Under the pieces are notes generated by a model. The model searched no databases. It saw nothing but the letters and a program-made list of their open reading frames with translations, and had not been told where the DNA came from. Position numbers and translations under genes: made by a program. From Amycolatopsis tolypomycina (GTDB lineage: Bacteria > Actinomycetota > Actinomycetes > Mycobacteriales > Pseudonocardiaceae), in the NCBI RefSeq assembly GCF_900105945.1, contig NZ_FNSO01000004.1:4836001-4900000 (forward strand): 64,000 bases of DNA, given 5' to 3'. Shown here piece after piece: positions 1 through 18,957 of the stretch (its first letter is position 1; each line of letters opens with the position of its first letter).

Positions 1-10708
<10,708 letters not shown>

Positions 10709-10984
10709 CCGCCTCCTCGTCGCCCTCCCGACCGACCCTTGCAGCCACGCCGGACCCGTGACGTCTCCGGCATTGCTGGAGGCATGGCAGAACGAGCGGC
10801 GACGCGGTCGCCGCGGCCGCGGCCCGGGTTTTCACGCAGCCGGCCGCCGCGCTGACCCGGCGGCGGGTCCGGTCCGCGCGCGGGCTTTCAGCCTGCACAC
10901 GGTGCGTGCGACTGCAGGTTCGCGTCGACCAGTACCTCAAGCCGGCGGGTCATGACCGCTTCCCTCGCCCAACGCGGGGGTTGA

Positions 10985-11009
10985 CTGTCGGCAGTTACAC
11001 TGTCGACAG
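10985..11009 (+). promoter_or_regulatory. Two tandem palindromes, likely GntR operator
   Basis: Two copies of CTGTCG(G/A)CAG lie at 10985-10994 and 11000-11009, 15 bp apart centre to centre. The second copy is a perfect palindrome. They overlap TTGACT (10981-10986) and sit 20-45 bp before the GntR start. The TGTCGACA core resembles the short palindromes bound by FadR-type GntR proteins, so autoregulation is likely. The rest of 10709-10984, between the divergent PKS and this site, shows no gene. Confidence 0.6.
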
Positions 11010-11029
11010 ACGAGAGGAGACCCGGGACG

Positions 11030-11677
11030 GTGGACCCGCTGCCTGTGATGGACCGCAGCACGCTGCGCGAGCGGGTGCTGCAAGCACTGCGGTCGGCCGT
11101 CACCTCCGGCACCTACCGGCCGGGTGACCACCTCGGCGAGGTCGAACTCGCCGAGCGGCTCGGCGTCAGCCGCGGAACCGTGCGCGAGGCCCTGCGCCAC
11201 CTCCAGCAGGAGGGGCTCGTGCGGGCCGGCATGCGGGGCATGCTGCGCGTCAACTCCCTGTCCGCCGAAGAGATCCGGGGGCTTTTCCGGGTGCGAGCCG
11301 CACTGGAGGGGCTCGCGGTCACCGAAATCATCGAGCAGCCCGGCCGGGAGCAGGCTGTGGCCGCCCTGCGCGCGGCCGTCGAAACCCTGGCGCGGGCCGG
11401 CGACGACTTCGTCACCCGCGTCGAGGCCGATCTGGGCTTTCACCTGCGGCTGTGCGAGCTGTCCGGCAACACGATGCTGGTCGAGTCGTGGCGCCACCTC
11501 GAAGGCCGGATCCGGATCACCATCATGAACCGCGGCCCCGAAGGCGCTCCGGCCATGATGACCCCGACCCGGCACGCGCCGATCATCGACGCCATCGAGC
11601 GCGGCGACCTGGACAAGGCCCTCGAAGTGGTGCACGAGCACATGGCGGCCGCCGCGGAGCACTTCACCGAGAACTGA
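11030..11677 (+). CDS. GntR-family regulator, FadR/FCD subfamily
   Basis: A 215-residue transcriptional regulator. Residues about 10-75 form a winged helix (PGDHLGEVELAERLGVSRGTVREALRHLQQEGL). Residues about 85-210 form the all-helical FCD effector domain (RGLFRVRAALEGLAV; DLGFHLRLCELSGN; final HEHMAAAAEHF helix), which in this family binds a carboxylate, often with a metal. The GTG start has SD GAGGAGA about 9 nt upstream; an in-frame ATG at 11048 is the alternative. It stands directly in front of, and in the same direction as, the MHS transporter/transketolase operon, whose promoter carries a perfect 20-bp palindrome, so it probably represses that operon until an organic-acid or sugar-acid ligand appears. 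Confidence 0.88.
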   Translation: MDPLPVMDRSTLRERVLQALRSAVTSGTYRPGDHLGEVELAERLGVSRGTVREALRHLQQEGLVRAGMRGMLRVNSLSAEEIRGLFRVRAALEGLAVTEIIEQPGREQAVAALRAAVETLARAGDDFVTRVEADLGFHLRLCELSGNTMLVESWRHLEGRIRITIMNRGPEGAPAMMTPTRHAPIIDAIERGDLDKALEVVHEHMAAAAEHFTEN

Positions 11678-11723
11678 CCCCTCTTGACAGGTCCACCATC
11701 GGAGCGCATCGTGGTCGCATACT

Positions 11724-11743
11724 GTTGAGTGTTAACACTCAAC
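11724..11743 (+). promoter_or_regulatory. Perfect 20-bp palindrome upstream of the transporter/transketolase operon
   Basis: The sequence is a perfect inverted repeat with arms GTTGAGTGTT and AACACTCAAC. It sits about 35 bp downstream of a TTGACA box (11684-11689) and 46 bp upstream of the MHS transporter ATG, which is the right place for a repressor to block initiation. The neighbouring GntR/FCD regulator is the obvious candidate, although the core differs from the CTGTCGACAG sites in front of that gene. Confidence 0.65.
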
Positions 11744-11789
11744 TCTCGACCTACTTCCGCGTCCACCCTGACGGATCACTGGAGATCTC

Positions 11790-13142
11790 ATGTCCGGACG
11801 ACCAAGCCAGCCGGAAATCCGCGCGACCCTCGACGGGACCCCGGCCCGGCGCCGGGTGGCGCTCGGCTCCTCGATCGGCGCGACGATCGAGACCTACGAC
11901 TTCATCGGCTTCGGCACCGCCGCGGCCCTGTACTTCAACCAGGCGTTCTTCCCGTCGAGCAATCCCCTGTCCGGCACGCTGCTGTCGTTCGCGACGCTCG
12001 GCGTCGGGTTCGCGGTCCGCCCGCTCGGCGGGATCCTCGGCGGGCACCTCGGCGACCGGATCGGCCGCAAGCCGGTCCTGGTCGGCTCCCTGCTGGTGAT
12101 GGGTATCGCGACCGTGCTGATCGGCCTGCTGCCGACGTACTCCCAGGTCGGGGTGTGGGCCGGTGTCCTGCTGGTCGCCGTGCGGGTCGTGCAGGGCCTG
12201 GCGTTCGGCGCCGAATGGGGCGGCGCGATCCTGATGACCTTCGAACACGCGCCGTGGCGCAAACGCGGCCTCTACACCGGCCTCACCCAGGCCGGGTTCC
12301 CCGTCGGGCTGTTGCTGGCGAACACGGCGTTCCTGGTCAGCGTGCCGCTCGGCGACCAGTGGGCGTGGCGGGTCCCCTTCCTGCTCAGCGCCGTGCTGAT
12401 CGTCGTCGGCATCGTCATCCGGCTGAAGGTCGAGGAGTCACCGGCGTTCGAGGAGCTCAAGGCCGAGGGCGAGGTCGCGAAGAACCCGCTGCTGGAAGTG
12501 CTGCGCACCGACTGGCGCAACGTCGTGAAGGCCTTCTGCCTGCGCATCACCGAAACCGCCGGCTACGCCCTGTCGGTCACGTTCGTGCTGTCCTACCTCT
12601 CGACCCAGAAGCTCGCCGACCGCTCCGTCACCCTGTTCGCGCTCATGCTCGCCGCCGGGCTCGGCATCGCCGCGACGACGCTGTGGGGCGCACTCACCGA
12701 CCGGATCGGCCGGCGTCCGGTCTACCTGCTGGGCACGGTGATCACCGTGCTCTGGGGCATCCCGCTGTTCCTGGTCCTCAACACCGGCCAAGCGACCGCG
12801 ATCGTGCTCGCGTTCGTCGTCAGCTACGCGGTCTGCCAGAACAGCCTCGCCGGGGTGCAGGGGGCCTGGTTCTCCGAGCTGTTCAACGCCCGAACACGTA
12901 CCAGCGGCGCTTCGCTGTCCTACCAGCTCTCCGCCGTCGTGTCCGGCTTCACGCCGCTGATCGCCACCGCCCTGTTCACCGCCACCGGCTGGATCGGCCC
13001 GGCGCTGCTGTTCAGTGCCTTCGGCCTGCTCGGCCTGGTCGCCACGCTGCTGACCCGCGAAACCTGGGGCCGCGCCGAACGCGAACGGGTCGACGCTCTC
13101 GAACGCGAACTCACCGCCGCCAAGCCTGCCCCGGTCAGCTGA
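11790..13142 (+). CDS. MHS-family (major facilitator) proton symporter
   Basis: A 450-residue, 12-helix major facilitator protein of the metabolite:H+ symporter branch (ShiA/KgtP/ProP relatives). Seen: the N-terminal IGATIETYDFIGFGTAAALYFNQAFFP segment typical of MHS carriers, the loop 2-3 motif GGHLGDRIGRKPVL, GLAFGAEWGGA in helix 5 and a second-half repeat ALTDRIGRRPVYLL. Members import organic acids, osmolytes or aromatic acids with protons. SD GGAG lies 6 nt before the ATG. It is the first gene of an operon with a split transketolase and an SDR, so it probably imports the substrate those enzymes use. The exact substrate cannot be read from sequence. Confidence 0.88.
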   Translation: MSGRPSQPEIRATLDGTPARRRVALGSSIGATIETYDFIGFGTAAALYFNQAFFPSSNPLSGTLLSFATLGVGFAVRPLGGILGGHLGDRIGRKPVLVGSLLVMGIATVLIGLLPTYSQVGVWAGVLLVAVRVVQGLAFGAEWGGAILMTFEHAPWRKRGLYTGLTQAGFPVGLLLANTAFLVSVPLGDQWAWRVPFLLSAVLIVVGIVIRLKVEESPAFEELKAEGEVAKNPLLEVLRTDWRNVVKAFCLRITETAGYALSVTFVLSYLSTQKLADRSVTLFALMLAAGLGIAATTLWGALTDRIGRRPVYLLGTVITVLWGIPLFLVLNTGQATAIVLAFVVSYAVCQNSLAGVQGAWFSELFNARTRTSGASLSYQLSAVVSGFTPLIATALFTATGWIGPALLFSAFGLLGLVATLLTRETWGRAERERVDALERELTAAKPAPVS

Positions 13143-13168
13143 AACCCGTTGTATGCAAGGAGAAACCG

Positions 13169-14014
13169 ATGATTTCGGCACCACCCCGCGAGCAGCGGCT
13201 GCGCGCGGCCGCCACCCGGATCCGCCGCCACGCACTCACGATGGGCGAAGTGCAGGGCCAGGGCTACATCGGCCAGGCGCTGGGCGTCGCCGACATCCTC
13301 GCCGTGTTCTACGCCCGCGGCGACGGCGAGCTGCGGCTGCGTCCCGAAGACCCCGGCTGGGACGGCCGCGACCGGTTCCTCCTCTCGATCGGCCACTACG
13401 CCATCGCGCTGTACGCCGCGCTCGCCGAGGCAGGCACGATCCCGCTCGAGGAGCTGGAAACCTACGGCGCCGACGAGTCGCGGCTGCCGATGTCCGGGAT
13501 GGCCTCCTACACACCCGGCATGGAGATCTCCGGCGGCTCACTCGGGCACGGCCTCGGCGTCGCGTGCGGCATGGGACTCGCCCTGCGTCACCGCGGCAAC
13601 CCGGCGCGCGTGTTCACCCTTCTGTCCGACGGCGAACTGGACGAGGGCTCGACGTGGGAAGCCGCGATGGCCTGCGCCCACCACGAACTCGGCAACGTCA
13701 CCGCGATCGTCGACGTCAACGGCCTCCAGGCCGACGGACCCACCCCCGGCGTCCTGCGGACCGAGCCGGTGACCGAGAAGTGGCGCGCCTTCGGCTGGCA
13801 CGCCGTGCGCGTCGACGGCAACGACATCCCGGCCCTGCTCGACGGCCTCGCCGAGCTCCGCGCGCACACCGGCGGCCCGTCGGTGCTGATCTGCGACACC
13901 CGCATCGGCCGCGGCGTGCCGTTCCTGGAGAGCCGGGAGAAGGCGCACTTCATGCCCGTGGCCGAGCACGAATGGCAGGCCGCCCGCGACCAGCTCGAAG
14001 GAGCGCACCAGTGA
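13169..14014 (+). CDS. Transketolase, N-terminal (ThDP-binding) subunit
   Basis: A 281-residue protein matching the N-terminal third of transketolase: GQGYIGQALGVADILAVFYA, DRFLLSIGHYAIALYAAL, the GGSLGHGLGVACGMGLA loop, and the ThDP/Mg motif beginning SDGELDEGSTWEAAM (GDG replaced by SDG, as in many split transketolases) and running to DVNGLQADG. SD AAGGAGA lies 6 nt upstream. The stop overlaps the next gene's GTG, so the two halves are co-translated. Split transketolases of this type occur in pathways for unusual sugars, sugar acids and sulfosugars as well as in the pentose phosphate pathway. Placement behind a dedicated transporter and regulator favours a catabolic two-carbon ketol transfer. 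Confidence 0.9.
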   Translation: MISAPPREQRLRAAATRIRRHALTMGEVQGQGYIGQALGVADILAVFYARGDGELRLRPEDPGWDGRDRFLLSIGHYAIALYAALAEAGTIPLEELETYGADESRLPMSGMASYTPGMEISGGSLGHGLGVACGMGLALRHRGNPARVFTLLSDGELDEGSTWEAAMACAHHELGNVTAIVDVNGLQADGPTPGVLRTEPVTEKWRAFGWHAVRVDGNDIPALLDGLAELRAHTGGPSVLICDTRIGRGVPFLESREKAHFMPVAEHEWQAARDQLEGAHQ

Positions 14015-14988
14015 CCACCCGCTTGACGACGTCGGCGATGATCGCCTCGTTCGCCGACCCCGGCCAGCGCACCAGCCCCGCGCCGTTCGGGCACGCCCTC
14101 ACCCGGCTGGCCGAGGAGCGGCCCGAGATCGTCGGGCTGTCGGCCGACCTGGCCAAGTACACCGACATGCACGTCTTCCGCGACGCGCACCCGGACCGCT
14201 TCTTCCAGATGGGCATGGCCGAGCAGGTCATGCTCGGCGCGGCCGCCGGCATGGCCGAAGCCGGGCTCGTCCCCTTCGCGTCCACGTACTCGGTCTTCGC
14301 GACGCGGCGGGCGTATGACTTCCTGTGCCTCGACATCGCCGAACCCGGGCTGAACGTCAACGTCGTCGGTGCGCTGCCCGGGTTGACCACCGGCTACGGA
14401 CCCAGCCACCAGGCCACCGAGGACCTGGCGATCCTGCGGGCCTGCCCGGGCCTGACGATCGTCGACCCGTGCGACTCGGTCGACATCGAGCAGGCGGTGC
14501 CCGCGCTGGCCGCGCACCCCGGACCGACGTACCTGCGGCTGCTGCGCGGCAAGGTGCCGACCGTGCTCGACGAGTACGGCTACCGGTTCCAGCTCGGCAA
14601 GGCCGCGGAACTGCGCGGCGGCCGCGACGTGCTGTTCGTCTCGACCGGGCTGATGACCATGCGTGCCCTGCAGGCCGCGGCCCGGCTCGAAGCCGACCAC
14701 ATCGACGCCGCCGTGCTGCACGTGCCCACGATCAAGCCGCTGGACACCGAAACCATCCTCGCCCGACTGCGCACCGACCGGCTCGTCGTCACCTGCGAGA
14801 ACCACACGGTGGTCGGCGGGTTGTCCGAAGCCGTCGCGGCCACTGCCGCCTACGGCCGCACCGGGTCCCGCATCATCGCCGCCGCGCTGCCCGACGAGTT
14901 CCTCGCCGCCGGTGCCCTGCCCACCCTGCACGACCGCTACGGACTGTCCACCGACGCGCTGTGCGCCCGCGTCAAAGCCGAACTCTGA
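14011..14988 (+). CDS. Transketolase, C-terminal subunit
   Basis: A 325-residue protein covering the pyrimidine-binding and C-terminal domains of transketolase. Seen: GLSADLAKYTDMHVFRDAHPDRFFQMGMAEQ, with the catalytic Glu in GMAEQ, then FASTYSVFATRRAYDF, GPSHQATEDLAILRACPGLTIVDPCDSVDIEQA and a C-terminal domain (VLHVPTIKPLDTETILARL; VTCENHTVVGGLSEAVA). GTG start at 14011 inside the stop of the upstream subunit (4-bp overlap). Together the two subunits form one enzyme of normal transketolase size. Its substrate is undetermined; the downstream SDR could oxidise or reduce the substrate or product sugar. Confidence 0.9.
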   Translation: MTTRLTTSAMIASFADPGQRTSPAPFGHALTRLAEERPEIVGLSADLAKYTDMHVFRDAHPDRFFQMGMAEQVMLGAAAGMAEAGLVPFASTYSVFATRRAYDFLCLDIAEPGLNVNVVGALPGLTTGYGPSHQATEDLAILRACPGLTIVDPCDSVDIEQAVPALAAHPGPTYLRLLRGKVPTVLDEYGYRFQLGKAAELRGGRDVLFVSTGLMTMRALQAAARLEADHIDAAVLHVPTIKPLDTETILARLRTDRLVVTCENHTVVGGLSEAVAATAAYGRTGSRIIAAALPDEFLAAGALPTLHDRYGLSTDALCARVKAEL

Positions 14989-15006
14989 CCAGCTCGAGAG
15001 GAACTC

Positions 15007-15768
15007 ATGACTGTCACCGACAAGACCGCCGTCGTCACCGGCGCCGCTTCCCGGCGCGGGATCGGCCGGGCGACCTCGCACGCCCTGGCCGCCGCGGGCT
15101 GGAACATCGCCGTCCTCGACCTCGACGAAGCCGGCGCCAAGGCGGCAGCCGACGAAATCGCCGGCACGCACGGCGTCCAGGCCGTCGGCTTCGCCTGCGA
15201 CGTCACCGACGAGACCTCCGTCGGAACCGCCGTGGCGACCCTCACCGCCGACGCACCCCCGATCGGCGCGCTGGTCAACAACGCCGGGATCACCTCCCCC
15301 ACTCCGTTCCTCGAGGTCGACGCGGCCGAGTGGGACCGCATCTTCGCCGTCAACGTCCGCGGCGCCTACAACATCACCCGCGCCCTCGCGCCCGGCATGG
15401 CCGAGCGCGGCTTCGGCCGGATCGTGTTCCTGTCCTCCGTCTCGGCCGAACGCGGCGGCGGCGTGTTCGGCGGAGTCGCCTATTCCGCGGCCAAAGCGGC
15501 CCAGCTCGGCTTCGCCCGGGCGCTGGCCCGCGAACTGGGCCCGCACGGGGTCACGGTGAACAGCGTCGCCCCCGGGCTCATCGACACCGACATCACCGGC
15601 GGGCTCCTCGAAGGCGAACGGAAAGCCGCCTTGCTGGCGGGCATCCCGGTCGGCCGCAACGGCCGTACCGCCGACGTGGCCGACCTCATCACGTACCTGT
15701 GCCGTGCGGAGTCGAGCTACATCACCGGCGCGACCTACGACGTCAACGGAGGCTCACACATCCACTGA
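15007..15768 (+). CDS. Short-chain dehydrogenase/reductase
   Basis: A 253-residue classical SDR. Seen: an N-terminal nucleotide-binding motif (TGAASRRGIG), NNAG about residue 95, catalytic Ser in LSSVSAERGG and YSAAK about residue 160, then PGLIDTDI and the usual C-terminal YDVNGGSHIH. Asp in VLDLDEAG after the second strand suggests NAD(H) preference. SD GAGAGGAACTC lies before the ATG. It is the last gene of the transporter-transketolase operon and ends 35 bp from the converging PucR gene. Likely a sugar or polyol dehydrogenase in the same pathway. Confidence 0.87.
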   Translation: MTVTDKTAVVTGAASRRGIGRATSHALAAAGWNIAVLDLDEAGAKAAADEIAGTHGVQAVGFACDVTDETSVGTAVATLTADAPPIGALVNNAGITSPTPFLEVDAAEWDRIFAVNVRGAYNITRALAPGMAERGFGRIVFLSSVSAERGGGVFGGVAYSAAKAAQLGFARALARELGPHGVTVNSVAPGLIDTDITGGLLEGERKAALLAGIPVGRNGRTADVADLITYLCRAESSYITGATYDVNGGSHIH

Positions 15769-15803
15769 GCCGAAGTAGCCGGTGAGATCGGCACGGTTAC
15801 CCG

Positions 15804-17408
15804 TCAAGGGTGCCGAGGGGTCCGGCGGCGCAGCAGGTCGTACCCCCGAACGGCGAGCTGGAGCCGTTGCTGGTTGTCCACATCGGCCGGGTCGAGCCCG
15901 AGGATCTCCCGCAGCCGGTCGAGGCGGTGGTACAGGGTGCGCCGCTGGACGAACAGCGCCTCGGCGGCGCGCGCCTTGTTGCCGCCGCAGGTGAGGAAGG
16001 TCCGCAGGGTCGGCAGGAGCGGATTGCTCGTGTGGGCGTCGTGCTCGAGCAGGGCACCCAGTTCGTCCTCGACGTAGCGGGTGAGCTCGGGGCCTTCGGA
16101 CAGGGCGACCAGCAGGCGCAGGGCGCCGAGGTCGTCGAAGCGCAGCAGCTCGCACCCCGGCGCGGACGCGGCGACCGACGCGGCACTGCGGCCTTGCCGG
16201 ACGGCCTGGGGCAACGCCGCCGGCGCGACCACCCGGCTGACCCCGCCCCGGACGCCGTGGCGGGTCAACGCGTCCAGCAACGCGGCGGCACCTTCCTCGA
16301 GACCTACCACCGCGAGGTCGAAGTCCCCGATGTCGCCGACGACCGCCGGCCACCGCCCCTCGCGCAGCAGCCGGGCGAGGTCCTGGTCGCCGAAGGGTTC
16401 CCCGCCCGCCTCCCGGGCCGTGACCACGACGATCAGCTCACGGTCGCGCAGGTCCTGCCCGAGGGCGAGCCCGCGGCTGACGAACTTCTCGCCCGAAATG
16501 TCCCCGAGCAGCAGCCGGTTCAGGAGCGCGCCCTGACGCTGGGCCGCGCGGGCCCCGCTCTCGCGTTCGCTGAGGAGGGTGATCGCGATCGCGGCGGCCG
16601 CGCGTTCCATGGCCCGGAGGTCGGCGGAGCTCGGTTGCGCGCCGCCGTGCAGCAGGTGCAGCCAGCCCCACGACTCCCCGCGCAGGATCACCGCCGTCCG
16701 GGCGCACGCCACGACCTGGCTGAACGAGCCCGCCCGGGCCTGGGGGCGGGAGGATTCCCCGGTCAGGATCGGGTGGTGACGCTCGTGGATCGCCCGCGAA
16801 TGCGTGTCCCACCCGGCGACCAGGTCGTCCGCGGCCGGTGTCGAGCCACTGTAGGCGAGCATCCGGTGCGCCACGTCCTCGAGCACCACCGCGTGCCCGG
16901 TGCGCCTGGCCAGTTCGCGCACCATGCCGACGTAGTCCTCGTCGGCCAGCAGCAGGTCCATGAACGCCTGGCCGGTGGCCTCCTCGGCGATCAGCCGGCT
17001 GACCCGCGTCTCCACCAGGACCTCGTGGACCTGCGCGGAAGCCTCCACGAACGGGATCTCGTCGGCGAGCCCGACCAGTGGCAGGCCGACCGCGCGGGCC
17101 TCGTCGACGACAGCCTGCGGCATCGAGCCGAACATCCGGCCCGCCAGCTCGACCACGAGGACGGCCGCGCGGGCGTCGGCGAGGCGGCGGATGAACGCGC
17201 GCTGCTCGGCCTCGGTGTGGCCCATCCCGAGCCCGGCGGTCAGCAGCATCTCCTGCCCGGACAGGAACCGGTGGATGTCGGGGATTTCGCCGGTGTGCAC
17301 CCAGCGCACCGGCTGGTCGAGGCCGTCTTCGCCGGCGAACACGTGGACCGTGGTCCGCTGGAACACCTCGAGTTGCAGGGCGTCGCGGACAGTGAGCACC
17401 TCGGCCAT
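15804..17408 (-). CDS. PucR-family transcriptional regulator
   Basis: A 534-residue regulator with the PucR layout: an N-terminal sensor domain (MAEVLTVRDALQLEVF to about residue 125, including LDQPVRWVHTGEIPDIHRFLSGQEMLLT), a GGDEF-like middle (about 260-390) and a C-terminal helix-turn-helix (about 465-530) with NKARAAEALFVQRRTLYHRLDRLREILGLD. The start at 17408 matches the domain start; upstream in-frame codons look like promoter DNA. PucR proteins control purine, amine and amino-acid use. It diverges from a HisD-like/permease/ThDP operon across 127 bp and probably controls that operon. Confidence 0.88.
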   Translation of the reverse strand: MAEVLTVRDALQLEVFQRTTVHVFAGEDGLDQPVRWVHTGEIPDIHRFLSGQEMLLTAGLGMGHTEAEQRAFIRRLADARAAVLVVELAGRMFGSMPQAVVDEARAVGLPLVGLADEIPFVEASAQVHEVLVETRVSRLIAEEATGQAFMDLLLADEDYVGMVRELARRTGHAVVLEDVAHRMLAYSGSTPAADDLVAGWDTHSRAIHERHHPILTGESSRPQARAGSFSQVVACARTAVILRGESWGWLHLLHGGAQPSSADLRAMERAAAAIAITLLSERESGARAAQRQGALLNRLLLGDISGEKFVSRGLALGQDLRDRELIVVVTAREAGGEPFGDQDLARLLREGRWPAVVGDIGDFDLAVVGLEEGAAALLDALTRHGVRGGVSRVVAPAALPQAVRQGRSAASVAASAPGCELLRFDDLGALRLLVALSEGPELTRYVEDELGALLEHDAHTSNPLLPTLRTFLTCGGNKARAAEALFVQRRTLYHRLDRLREILGLDPADVDNQQRLQLAVRGYDLLRRRTPRHP

Positions 17409-17535
17409 GTGGACTCCAGTGTGTGAAACGTATCGGCTCACTATTACACGGATTGTGTCTGCCGGGCCGGTCCGCCGATGCGCAGACTTCTTCCTCAAGC
17501 CACCAGGGGTCACCGGTTCGGTAAGGGAGTGTGCA
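17409..17535. promoter_or_regulatory. Divergent promoter region, PucR / HisD-like operon
   Basis: This 127-bp, comparatively AT-rich stretch separates the two divergent starts. It holds a short inverted repeat ACAC-N5-GTGT (17446-17458) and AT-rich hexamers usable as -10 boxes in both directions. No strong -35 box is obvious. It is the natural site for the PucR regulator to act. Confidence 0.45.
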
Positions 17536-18861
17536 GTGTCCACAGCGGCCAAGCTCGTGAAGAAGCCCGTCGCGGAGACGGCGTCGCGGACCAGTCGGCC
17601 CGAGATCGCCGACACCGTCTCCGAAATCATCGCCGACGTCCGCCGGAACGGCGACGCCGCCGTCCGGCGCTGGTCGGAGAAGTTCGATTCGTGGACCCCG
17701 GACTCCTACCGGCTCGGGCCGGACGACATCGCCGCGGTGGTCGCCTCCGTGCCCGAAACCGTCCTCGACGACCTGCGGTTCGTCCAGCGGCAGGTGCGCG
17801 GGTTCGCCCAGGCCCAGCGGGAGTCCCTCGCCGACTTCGAAGTGGAGACGCTGCCCGGCGTCTACTTGGGCCAGCGGAACATCCCGGTCGGCGCGGCCGG
17901 TGCCTACGTCCCGGGTGGCCGGTACCCGCTCACGGCGTCCGCGCACATGACAGTGGTGACCGCCAAGGTCGCCGGCGTCGACCGGGTCGCCGCCACGACG
18001 CCGCCGGACCGCGGAACGCCGCCGCCGATCAGCATCGCGGCCATGCACCTGGCCGGCGCGGACGAGATCTACGTCCTCGGCGGCGTGCAGGCCGTGGCCG
18101 CGCTCGCGCTCGGCACCGAGACGATCGCCCCCGTCGACATGCTGGCCGGACCGGGCAACGCCTACGTGGCCGAGGCCAAGCGCCAGCTGTTCGGCGAAGT
18201 CGGCATCGACCTGTTCGCCGGCCCGACCGAGGTGCTGATCGTCGCGGACGAGACCGCGGACCCGTTCGTCGTCGCGACCGACCTGCTGTCGCAGGCCGAA
18301 CACGGACCGGACTCCCCCGCCGTTCTCATCACCACGTCGGAGGAGGTGGCGGCGCGCACGATCGCCTACATCGAAGAGCTGCTGCCCGGCCTGCCCACCG
18401 GCGACGTCGCCGGCCGCGCGTGGCGGGACAAGGGCGAAGTGCTCGTCGTCGAAAACCTCGACGCCGCCTACGCGCTCGCCGACGAGTACGCCAGCGAGCA
18501 CGTCCAGATTCTCACCGCCGAACCCCGCGCCGCGCTGCGGAAGATGCGCAACTACGGCGCGCTGTTCCTCGGCGACAAGACGTGCGTCGCCTACGGGGAC
18601 AAGGTGATCGGCACCAACCACGTGCTGCCGACGCTGGGCGCGGCCCGCTACACCGGCGGGCTGTGGGTGGGCAAGTACCTGAAGACCGTGACGTACCAGG
18701 AGATCCAGGACGCCACGTCCAGCGCGGAGCTCGGCGAGATCTGCGGCCGCGCGTCCCGGCTGGAGAACTTCGAAGGACACGCGCGCTCGGGCGACATTCG
18801 CAGCGCACGCTTCGGTTCGGCTCCGCTCGAGTGGACCGATCACACTTTCGGGCGCGCCTGA
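17536..18861 (+). CDS. Histidinol-dehydrogenase-family NAD-dependent alcohol dehydrogenase (HpsN-like)
   Basis: A 441-residue HisD-family enzyme with the Rossmann and zinc-site blocks: GAAGAYVPGGRYPLTASAHMTVVTAKVAGV, LAGPGNAYVAEAKRQLFG, FAGPTEVLIVAD, the zinc-ligand region LLSQAEHGPDS and TNHVLPTLGAARYTGGLWVGKYLKTVTYQEI. Family members outside histidine biosynthesis oxidise alcohols to acids in two steps; 2,3-dihydroxypropane-1-sulfonate 3-dehydrogenase (HpsN) is the known example. No his genes are nearby. The neighbours are a permease, a ThuA protein, a ThDP enzyme and a PucR regulator, so a catabolic role is much more likely than histidine synthesis. GTG start with SD AAGGGAG about 7 nt upstream. 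Confidence 0.82.
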   Translation: MSTAAKLVKKPVAETASRTSRPEIADTVSEIIADVRRNGDAAVRRWSEKFDSWTPDSYRLGPDDIAAVVASVPETVLDDLRFVQRQVRGFAQAQRESLADFEVETLPGVYLGQRNIPVGAAGAYVPGGRYPLTASAHMTVVTAKVAGVDRVAATTPPDRGTPPPISIAAMHLAGADEIYVLGGVQAVAALALGTETIAPVDMLAGPGNAYVAEAKRQLFGEVGIDLFAGPTEVLIVADETADPFVVATDLLSQAEHGPDSPAVLITTSEEVAARTIAYIEELLPGLPTGDVAGRAWRDKGEVLVVENLDAAYALADEYASEHVQILTAEPRAALRKMRNYGALFLGDKTCVAYGDKVIGTNHVLPTLGAARYTGGLWVGKYLKTVTYQEIQDATSSAELGEICGRASRLENFEGHARSGDIRSARFGSAPLEWTDHTFGRA

Positions 18862-18957
18862 CCGGCGCGAGCGGGGGATCTTCCGCGCCGAGCCGGTCGA
18901 CCACGGTGACGCGCGACTGCACCAGGAGCATCATCACTTCGGCCCCCGGAGGTCGCC

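Noticed and set aside
17536..18861. Histidinol dehydrogenase of histidine biosynthesis (hisD).
   Set aside because: The family match is real, but no his genes are nearby and the operon is catabolic in character.
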